Below are positions 7,484 to 14,196 of a stretch of DNA of 15,977 nucleotides, piece after piece. Each line of letters starts with the position of its first letter. Position 1 is the first letter of the stretch. The notes under the pieces are model-generated. The model was not told the origin of the DNA. It was given only the letters and a program-made list of their open reading frames with translations, and did no database searches. A program made the translations under genes and the position numbers. Source of the DNA: an uncultured Oceanospirillaceae bacterium (GTDB lineage: Bacteria; Pseudomonadota; Gammaproteobacteria; Pseudomonadales; Oceanobacteraceae); contig CALJVD010000016.1 of the NCBI GenBank assembly GCA_937974825.1, positions 1 through 15,977 of the forward strand. The letters run 5' to 3'.

Positions 7484-10400
7484 ATGATTGAAGCCATTAT
7501 CCGTTGGTCTGTTGGTAACCGCTTTTTTGTTTTACTGGCGGCTGCACTTTTGGTTGGTGTGGGTTTGTTTTCATTAAAACAAACACCGCTAGATGCCCTT
7601 CCAGATTTATCTGACGTACAAGTGATTATTAAAACTTCTTACCCAGGGCAAGCACCTCAGGTGGTGGAAGATCAGGTCACTTATCCGCTGACCACCGCCA
7701 TGCTTTCGGTACCCGGTGCAGTCACCGTGCGTGGTTTTTCGTTCTTTGGCGACTCCTACATCTACATCATTTTTGATGAAAAAACGGATTTGTACTGGGC
7801 GCGAAGTCGAGTGCTTGAATATCTCAGTCAGGTTGCCCCTTCTTTACCGGAAGCTGCTAAACCGCAACTGGGACCAGACGCAACGGGTGTAGGTTGGGTC
7901 TATATTTATTCATTAATCGACCGTACAGGTCAGCACGATATAAGCCAATTACGCAGTCTGCAGGATTGGTTTCTAAAGTACGAATTGCAAACCGTGCCCG
8001 GCGTATCTGAAGTGGCCGCTATAGGCGGTATGGTAAAACAGTATCAAATTACTCTGAATCCTGAAAAGTTACGTGCGTATGGAATACCGCTATCGCTCAT
8101 TCAAACGGCGATTAAGCGTGCCAACCAAGAAGTGGGTGCGTCAGTGGTTGAAATGGCTGAAGCAGAATATATGGTACGAGTCACTGGCTACCTAAAAAGT
8201 GAAGAAGATTTTGCGAATATTCGGTTAGGGGTCAATGAAAACGGTACGCCTTTGCTCTTAAAAGATGTGGCCGATATTGGCGTTGGCCCGCAAATGCGTC
8301 GGGGTATTGCAGAGCTTAATGGCGAAGGCGAAACCGTCGGCGGCGTGGTGGTGATGCGCTTTGGTGAAAATGCGCAGACAACCATTGACGGAGTTAAAGC
8401 TAAGTTAGAACAACTTAAACAAGGACTGCCCGAAGGAGTAGAAATTGTTACTGTGTATGACCGTTCCAGCCTTATTGAGCGCGCTGTAAAAAACCTATGG
8501 CATAAACTGCTTGAAGAAATCATTGTGGTGGCTTTGGTGTGCATGGTTTTCCTCTTCCATGTGCGCTCATCGCTGGTGGCCATTATCAGTTTGCCCGTCG
8601 GTATTTTAACCGCCTTTATCATCATGCATGCGCAAGGGATTAACGCAAATATCATGTCGTTAGGGGGTATCGCCATTGCCATTGGTGCCATGATTGACGG
8701 GGCGATTGTCATGGTAGAAAACATGCACAAGCACATGGAAAAAACACCGTTGACCAATGAAAACCGTTGGCAAGTCGTGACGCAAGCGGCTGTAGAGGTA
8801 GGTCCGGCACTGTTCTTTAGCTTGCTTATTATTACGGTAAGTTTTGTCCCAGTCTTTACTCTGGAAGCACAAGAAGGGCGGATGTTTAGTCCGCTGGCAT
8901 TTACTAAGACCTATGCCATGGCAGCATCTGCGGCGTTAACCATTACGTTAGTGCCTGTACTTATGGGCTATTTTATTCGCGGTAAAATCATGCCTGAACA
9001 TAAGAACCCCATCAGCCGCATGCTGACGTTCGGCTACACCGCTGTGCTTAAGCGCACATTAACTTACCCTAAGGCCACTTTGGTGATGGCTCTACTGATT
9101 CTGGCAACGGTGTTATGGCCTTTAGAGAGAATAGGCAGTGAGTTTATTCCGTCGCTGGACGAAGGTGACTTAATGTATATGCCAACAACTTACCCCGGTA
9201 TTTCCATTGGTAAAGCACGGGAGCTGCTGCAACAAACAAACAAGCTGATTATTACCGTTCCAGAAGTTGAAACGGCATTCGGTAAAATAGGCCGAGCGGA
9301 TTCAGCGACCGACCCAGCACCCTTAACAATGATTGAAACCTTTATTCAATTGAAGCCACAAAGCGAGTGGCGCAAGGGTATGACAATGGACGGCCTGAAA
9401 AAAGAATTGGATGAGCTTGTTAAAATTCCAGGGGTTACTAATGCTTGGGTTATGCCAATTAAAACGCGAATCGACATGTTGGCAACGGGTATTAAAACAC
9501 CGGTCGGTATTAAAATTTCTGGACCAGAGTTAGCGGTCATTCAAGACATTGGTAAACAACTGGAGGTTATTCTTAAAGACGTTGAAGGTACGGCGTCGGT
9601 GTACTCAGAACGAGTAGCGGGCGGGCGCTATATCAATATTGATATCAATCGCGCAAAAGCGGCACGCTTCGGGCTTAACATTGCTGACGTACAAGAAGTG
9701 ATAGCCTCTGCCATTGGCGGAATAAATGTCACTCAAACTGTAGAAGGACTGGAACGCTACCCAGTCAATATTCGCTATCCGCAATCCTACCGAGACTCAC
9801 CCGAGCAGATTGCGCTCTTACCCATAATAACAGTGCGTGGAGAGCGTATTGCGTTAGGTGACGTTGCAGACATTGCCGTGATTGACGGCCCACCCGGAAT
9901 AAAAAGCGAAAATGCACGCATTAATGGTTGGACCTTCGTTGATATAGACGGTACCGATATTGGTAGTTATGTGGTTAATGCACAAAAGATTGTGTCTGAA
10001 AAACTAGAGCTACCCACGGGCTACTCTATTAGCTGGTCAGGGCAGTTTGAATATATGCAGCGAGCCAAGGCTAAGTTGTCTTATGTAATTCCGCTAACGC
10101 TGGCAATCATCGCCTTCTTACTGTTTATGAACTTTAGAAGCTTCACTGAAGTGGCCATACTGATGGGAACGCTGCCTTTTGCATTGATTGGTAGTGTCTG
10201 GTTAATGTATTGGCATGGCTTTAACTTCTCAATTGCCGTTGGTGTAGGCTTTATTGCATTAGCCGGTGTTGCTGTGGAAATTAGTGTCATTATGCTGGTG
10301 TATCTAAATCAGGCATGGGTACAAGCAAAACAAAAAACAGACAAGCTCAGTAATGATCAACTAAGAGATGTCATTATTAGCGGCGCTGGTCTGCGGGTAC

Positions 10401-10585
10401 GTCCGGTGATGATGACAGCGGCTGCCATTGCTATCGGTTTACTTCCAATACTTTATGGCACAGGTACCGGCTCAGAAGTAATGAGTAGAATTGCAGCGCC
10501 TATGGTGGGTGGAATGATCAGCGCTGTCATGCTCACATTAGTTGTCTTACCGGTGATTTACTACTTATGGAAGAGTAGAAAGTAG
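7484..10585 (+). CDS. cusA: CusA-type Cu(I)/Ag(I) RND efflux pump
   Basis: This 1033-residue inner-membrane proton-driven RND pump is of the heavy-metal-efflux type. Twelve membrane segments and two large periplasmic loops fit the family length (E. coli CusA 1047). The N-terminus (MIEAIIRWSVGNRFFVLL, then QTPLDALPDLSDVQV) is diagnostic. The three periplasmic methionines that bind Cu(I)/Ag(I) in E. coli CusA (573, 623, 672) correspond here to Met566 (LMYMPTT), Met616 (LTMIETF) and Met665 (IDMLATG), each at a constant offset of seven. This strongly supports monovalent Cu/Ag specificity. Asp405 in GAMIDGAIVMVEN is the family's TM4 proton-relay acid. AAGGAG at 7472-7477 supports the start, and translation is probably coupled to cusB. 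It is the last gene before the terminator. Confidence 0.96.
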   Translation: MIEAIIRWSVGNRFFVLLAAALLVGVGLFSLKQTPLDALPDLSDVQVIIKTSYPGQAPQVVEDQVTYPLTTAMLSVPGAVTVRGFSFFGDSYIYIIFDEKTDLYWARSRVLEYLSQVAPSLPEAAKPQLGPDATGVGWVYIYSLIDRTGQHDISQLRSLQDWFLKYELQTVPGVSEVAAIGGMVKQYQITLNPEKLRAYGIPLSLIQTAIKRANQEVGASVVEMAEAEYMVRVTGYLKSEEDFANIRLGVNENGTPLLLKDVADIGVGPQMRRGIAELNGEGETVGGVVVMRFGENAQTTIDGVKAKLEQLKQGLPEGVEIVTVYDRSSLIERAVKNLWHKLLEEIIVVALVCMVFLFHVRSSLVAIISLPVGILTAFIIMHAQGINANIMSLGGIAIAIGAMIDGAIVMVENMHKHMEKTPLTNENRWQVVTQAAVEVGPALFFSLLIITVSFVPVFTLEAQEGRMFSPLAFTKTYAMAASAALTITLVPVLMGYFIRGKIMPEHKNPISRMLTFGYTAVLKRTLTYPKATLVMALLILATVLWPLERIGSEFIPSLDEGDLMYMPTTYPGISIGKARELLQQTNKLIITVPEVETAFGKIGRADSATDPAPLTMIETFIQLKPQSEWRKGMTMDGLKKELDELVKIPGVTNAWVMPIKTRIDMLATGIKTPVGIKISGPELAVIQDIGKQLEVILKDVEGTASVYSERVAGGRYINIDINRAKAARFGLNIADVQEVIASAIGGINVTQTVEGLERYPVNIRYPQSYRDSPEQIALLPIITVRGERIALGDVADIAVIDGPPGIKSENARINGWTFVDIDGTDIGSYVVNAQKIVSEKLELPTGYSISWSGQFEYMQRAKAKLSYVIPLTLAIIAFLLFMNFRSFTEVAILMGTLPFALIGSVWLMYWHGFNFSIAVGVGFIALAGVAVEISVIMLVYLNQAWVQAKQKTDKLSNDQLRDVIISGAGLRVRPVMMTAAAIAIGLLPILYGTGTGSEVMSRIAAPMVGGMISAVMLTLVVLPVIYYLWKSRK

Positions 10586-10597
10586 TTTCATTAAAAA

Positions 10598-10640
10598 AGG
10601 GCGTCTTAGTTTACTAAAAAAACGCCCTGTTTATTATTTG
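10598..10640 (+). terminator. Intrinsic terminator after cusA
   Basis: AGGGCGT at 10598-10604 pairs perfectly with ACGCCCT at 10622-10628. Inside this, TTAG pairs with CTAA around a TTTA loop, with a small bulge between the two helices. A T-rich tail GTTTATTATTT follows at once. An A-run precedes the stem, so it may also work on the other strand. It lies 12 bp after the cusA stop and closes the copper block. Confidence 0.85.
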
Positions 10641-10732
10641 CTCTAAAAGCCAAGTTTTTGGTGTTCTAAAGTCAATGCCTTAACTCTGAATGTCGTTAGA
10701 ATGCTTTTATATCATTCATAAGAGTCATCGCC

Positions 10733-12346
10733 ATGTACGATTTCATAATTATAGGAGCAGGCTCGGCGGGCTGTGTATTAGCCAATCGATTAACTGCCAA
10801 TCCTAAGCATAAAGTCTGTTTAATTGAAGCAGGCGGCTGCGACCGTAATTATTGGGTGCGTCGTACTAACCCTTTAAACATGCTGATGCTAATGAAAAGT
10901 AAGCGCTTCAATTGGGGCTACCATTGCGATCCTGAAGCAAGGACGGGTAATAGACGTTTTTTCTGGCCACGCGGGCGTGTGTTAGGCGGCTGCAGTTCGG
11001 TTAATGCCATGATTTATACACGTGGGCATAAGTGGGATTTCGACCACTGGGCATCACTTGGCAACGAGGGTTGGAGTTATGATGAAGTGCTGCCTTGGTT
11101 TAAAAAATCAGAGCGCTGGCAGCGTGGTTCTAACGACTACCATTCCAACCAAGGCACTATGGACGTGGTCGATACCAACTTTCGTTTTCCTACCAGCGAA
11201 GCCTTTGTTGAAGCCTGTGGCGAAGCAGGCTTCCCTTTAACCGATGATTTTAACGGAGCAGAACAAGAAGGCTGCGGCTTTTTCCAAGTTACGCAAACGC
11301 CTTTTGGTCATAGAGCCAATGCCGCCTATTCCTTTTTAGACGAGGTATTAGATCGCCCAAATTTAACCCTGCTTACTAATGTGCAGGTTACTAAGCTGTT
11401 GTTTGCTGATGAAGGCGATACCAAGCAAGCCATTGGTGTCGAATTTAGCCGTAATGGTAAAAACGGAAAGCGAGAACAGTTAAACGCCAGTAAAGAAGTG
11501 ATTTTAAGTGCTGGTGTAATTAATACGCCGCAGTTGTTAAAACTTTCTGGGGTAGGGCCTGCGGCGGAATTAGCCGAACACAATATTCCCTTGGTGCATG
11601 AGTTGGTAGGCGTGGGTGAAAATCTGCAAGACCACCCAGACGTAATTGTCCGCTACTTAAGTAAAGCCGGTGGCACGCTCAACACTTCACTTTCATTGGA
11701 AACTATTCGTTTTTTAAAGAAAGTGCTTTTCGAGAAAAACTTTATTTATACCCCGACAGATTCTGGCGGTTTTATTAAATCCAGCCCAGATGAGCCCATT
11801 CCAGACCTACAGCTACAGTTTGCCTCAGTGCGTATGGATCCGCATGGTGAAGGTATACTGACACCTATGAAAAGTGGCTATGTATTACATGTTTGCCATG
11901 TGCGCCCTGAAAGTCGTGGCCGTGTAACACTGGTTAGTAACGATCCTTTTGCCGCGCCTAAGATTACCGCTAACTATTTCGATAAAGAAAAAGAATTGGA
12001 AGCGCTAGTGAAAGGCGTGCGTATTTGTCGAGACATTCTAAACCAGCCCGCTATGGCTAAATTTAATGGTGGCGAAGAGCGCCCGGGTGCCGACGTACAA
12101 ACCGACGAGCAATTAAAAGAGTGGATCAAACAAAACGTTGAAACCGTGTACCACACCGCCGGAAGCTGCAAAATGGGTAACGACGACATGGCGGTGGTTA
12201 ATGCCGACCTGCAAGTGCATGGCCTAAGCGGCTTACGTGTGATTGATGCCTCAGTCATGCCAACCATTACTGGCAGTAATATTCATGCACCTACGGTAAT
12301 GATTGCCGAAAAAGGCGCGGATAAAATTTTGAAAGAGTGGAGCTAA
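10733..12346 (+). CDS. GMC-family FAD-dependent alcohol/choline-type dehydrogenase
   Basis: This 537-residue flavoenzyme belongs to the glucose-methanol-choline oxidoreductase family. The N-terminal FAD dinucleotide-binding motif (FIIIGAGSAGCVLANRL) starts at residue 4, followed by the acidic ribose-binding EAGG. The GMC signature region reads WPRGRVLGGCSSVNAMIYTRG. The active-site pair is His474 (YHTAGSCKMG) and His518 (SNIHAPTVM), matching family catalytic positions. The protein most resembles BetA/AlkJ-like alcohol dehydrogenases, which oxidise primary alcohols or choline to aldehydes and pass electrons to the respiratory chain. The exact substrate cannot be read from the sequence. It stands alone after the cusA terminator with about 100 bp of leader. 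TATATC at 10708-10713 is a possible weak -10 element without a good -35 match. It converges on the downstream dehydrogenase gene. Confidence 0.9.
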   Translation: MYDFIIIGAGSAGCVLANRLTANPKHKVCLIEAGGCDRNYWVRRTNPLNMLMLMKSKRFNWGYHCDPEARTGNRRFFWPRGRVLGGCSSVNAMIYTRGHKWDFDHWASLGNEGWSYDEVLPWFKKSERWQRGSNDYHSNQGTMDVVDTNFRFPTSEAFVEACGEAGFPLTDDFNGAEQEGCGFFQVTQTPFGHRANAAYSFLDEVLDRPNLTLLTNVQVTKLLFADEGDTKQAIGVEFSRNGKNGKREQLNASKEVILSAGVINTPQLLKLSGVGPAAELAEHNIPLVHELVGVGENLQDHPDVIVRYLSKAGGTLNTSLSLETIRFLKKVLFEKNFIYTPTDSGGFIKSSPDEPIPDLQLQFASVRMDPHGEGILTPMKSGYVLHVCHVRPESRGRVTLVSNDPFAAPKITANYFDKEKELEALVKGVRICRDILNQPAMAKFNGGEERPGADVQTDEQLKEWIKQNVETVYHTAGSCKMGNDDMAVVNADLQVHGLSGLRVIDASVMPTITGSNIHAPTVMIAEKGADKILKEWS

Positions 12347-12375
12347 TAACGCTTATTTACGTTTGATTTTGCCCA

Positions 12376-12402
12376 TACGGATGGCTTACGAAGCCATCCG
12401 TA
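12376..12402. other. Perfect 12-bp hairpin between convergent genes
   Basis: TACGGATGGCTT (12376-12387), a 3-base ACG loop and AAGCCATCCGTA (12391-12402) form a perfect stem between the convergent GMC and SDR genes. It sits where a bidirectional terminator would be expected. However, neither strand has a T-run 3' of the stem: the plus-strand 3' flank is an A-run and the minus-strand 3' flank is TGGGCAAAATC. It may aid termination or protect 3' ends without being a canonical intrinsic terminator. Confidence 0.6.
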
Positions 12403-12407
12403 AAAAA

Positions 12408-13220
12408 CTATAAAACGCCGCGTTTACGCATTGAGCGTGTAATAAGTTTTATCATGGCAAAATCAAACAGGGCAGGTATATAACGCGCCGCCCAAGCGGT
12501 GAGTTTGCCGTTAACGCCGGGTATGATTTTCCATTTGCCAGCGTCTAGGCCTGCCACAATTTGGTCACAAGCCGAGTCGGTATCCAGCGTGCCAGCCAGT
12601 GCTTTCATGTCTAAAGATACTTTGTTACCGTCTTTGCGTTCTTCAAGCACCATGGCGGTTTCTACTTCCGGTGGGCAAATGCAACTAATATGAATGCCCA
12701 GTGGTTCGTATTCATAACGTAAGGTGGTTGCCAGCCCAACCACGCCAAACTTAGAGGTGCCATAAGCGCTGTAACCGTAGTTACCAAACAGCCCTGCCAC
12801 TGAGGCCTCTAGCGCCAAACGGCTGCCGGATTGCATGTGGGGTAAAGCGGCGGCAGCAAAGTTATGGCTGCCGACTAAGTTAATGTCAATCACTCGCTGA
12901 AAGTCACCGGGTAGCATGTCGGCAAAGGCTTTATTGATAAGCACACCAGCAGAGTTAATTGCCAGTTCGGGCGCACCGAATTGTTCGACTGATTTTTCTA
13001 CTGCTGCCTGTACTTGCTCAAAGTCACTGATTTCTATGGCATGAAACTGCCATTGCGCTTGCCCTGTTTGAGCGGCTGCGTCTAATTGCTCTGTGCTTTC
13101 AGCAGTCATAACGCGGTTAAGAATGGACAGATTACAACCACGTTTTAAATACCGCAGCGCCATGCCTAAGCCCAAGCCCCTGCCACCACCGGTAATAATA
13201 ACGTGCGTATGTTTCTTCAT
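12408..13220 (-). CDS. Short-chain dehydrogenase/reductase (SDR), NAD(P)-dependent
   Basis: This 270-residue classical SDR oxidoreductase has the cofactor motif TGGGRGLG at 10-17, NSAG at 89-92, catalytic Ser140 and the Tyr153-x3-Lys157 pair (YGTSK), with Asn114 (DINLVG) completing the catalytic tetrad. The length and the basic, hydrophobic C-terminal extension (FAMIKLITRSMRKRG) suggest membrane-associated SDRs acting on lipid, steroid or long-chain alcohol/ketone substrates. The substrate is not determinable. The ATG at 13220 is preferred to a TTG two codons upstream because GGGG lies seven bases before it. It is convergent with the GMC dehydrogenase and lies downstream of the channel gene on the same strand, 128 bp away. 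Transcription from its own promoter is likely, but I found no strong sigma-70 match. Confidence 0.88.
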   Translation of the reverse strand: MKKHTHVIITGGGRGLGLGMALRYLKRGCNLSILNRVMTAESTEQLDAAAQTGQAQWQFHAIEISDFEQVQAAVEKSVEQFGAPELAINSAGVLINKAFADMLPGDFQRVIDINLVGSHNFAAAALPHMQSGSRLALEASVAGLFGNYGYSAYGTSKFGVVGLATTLRYEYEPLGIHISCICPPEVETAMVLEERKDGNKVSLDMKALAGTLDTDSACDQIVAGLDAGKWKIIPGVNGKLTAWAARYIPALFDFAMIKLITRSMRKRGVL

Positions 13221-13348
13221 GCCCAAACCCCAAAGAGTATTATTTTTATTAGCTCACATGATACTTAAGTAAGCAAAAAAAGCTTGATGAATGGTGCCAT
13301 CAGTTTGGCTATTCACGACAGCACGGCTAATAAAGACTATTAAAAAGC

Positions 13349-14098
13349 TCAGTCGTTTTTATTGTCGTTTATATCATCAGTTTTTTGTCTTTCATCTTCA
13401 ATTTTCTGCTTAATGGTACTTAACGACGAAGTAATAATACCGGTAGGTATGGCAATCAGGCCTAAGCCAACCATCAGCATAAAAAACGTGAATACACGCC
13501 CAGCCATGGTGATGGGGTAAGTGTCGCCGTAACCGACTGTGGTTAGGGTAATAACCGCCCACCAATGTGCGTCGAATAATGAAGCGTACACTTCTGGTTG
13601 TGCTTTGTGCTCAAAGTGATAAATACCGACAGCGGCCAGTAAAATCATAATGCTGCTGGCACCAAAGAAGACCAATAGCTCTTCGCGGGCGCTGTAAATA
13701 GACTGCCACACGCGGTTAATGGCTTTGTTGTAACGCACCATTTTAAAAATGCGTAATAAGCGGAATAAACGCAGCAGTCTTAGGCTTTCTAGGCCCATAA
13801 GCGTAGCTATGTAAAAGGGAAGTACGCAGATTAAGTCAATTGCACCATAGAAACTAAAGACGTAATTTCTCTTCTTTTCTTCTAGCTAAACCCTGAATAT
13901 GTATTCAGCAGTGAAAACCACCAGAAAGAAAATATCTGCCCAGCCGAGCATGGTTTGCAGCAGTTCACTTTTGTTGGGTAAGGTTTCGATAGCAAAAGAA
14001 AACACAGAAAGCAGTATAAGTACCGCAATAATGCTTTCCAGCGGTTTCATTATATGCAGCTGTATATGGGCTTTAAGAGCAGCCGAGCGCTTTGCCAT
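13349..14098 (-). pseudogene. Voltage-gated-type potassium channel gene with in-frame TAG
   Basis: Read through, the frame gives a 249-codon six-helix Kv-type channel, a normal length for bacterial family members. S1 lies near residues 20-40 and S2 near 50-69. The S4 voltage sensor (RLLRLFRLLRIFK, residues 107-119) has Arg/Lys at every third position. The pore carries the K+ selectivity filter TTVGYGD at 186-192, followed by S6 and an acidic tail. Codon 71 is TAG (13886-13888), just after EYIFRV. The frame is intact on both sides with no shift, and the protein after the stop (LEEKKRNYVFSFYGAIDL) continues normal family sequence. Relatives as I recall them often have Trp here (RVW), so a single TGG-to-TAG change is the simplest explanation. 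A fresh nonsense mutation, a sequencing error and amber readthrough are all possible. No good ribosome site precedes the internal ATG at 13798. Confidence 0.85.
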
Positions 14099-14196
14099 GA
14101 GAGTGTCCGTAAAAAATATACGGATATTTTGAGTACAAACACCTGTGGTAGCAACCGTTTATTTTACTAACCACAGGCATTATTGATATCGATTAG
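14099..14196 (-). other. Intergenic region with two inverted repeats
   Basis: Between the czcA-type gene and the channel gene there are two inverted repeats: TCCGTA/TACGGA (14106-14111 and 14119-14124, 7-base loop) and CCTGTGGT/ACCACAGG (14142-14149 and 14170-14177, 20-base loop). On the minus strand the second could be a weak terminator (tail TGTTTG) for the pump gene. The first lies directly before the channel start and leaves no recognisable ribosome site there. No clear promoter was found. Confidence 0.35.

Noticed and set aside
8188..8757. 189-codon open frame antisense to cusA
   Set aside because: It mirrors the cusA membrane-helix codons, has low-complexity Ser/Thr/Met composition, no family resemblance and no ribosome site. 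It is a shadow frame.
13349..13798. A separate short channel gene starting at the ATG at 13798
   Set aside because: It would begin just before S4 without S1-S3, and no ribosome site precedes that ATG. The sequence between it and the TAG continues the S2-S3 family region in the same frame.
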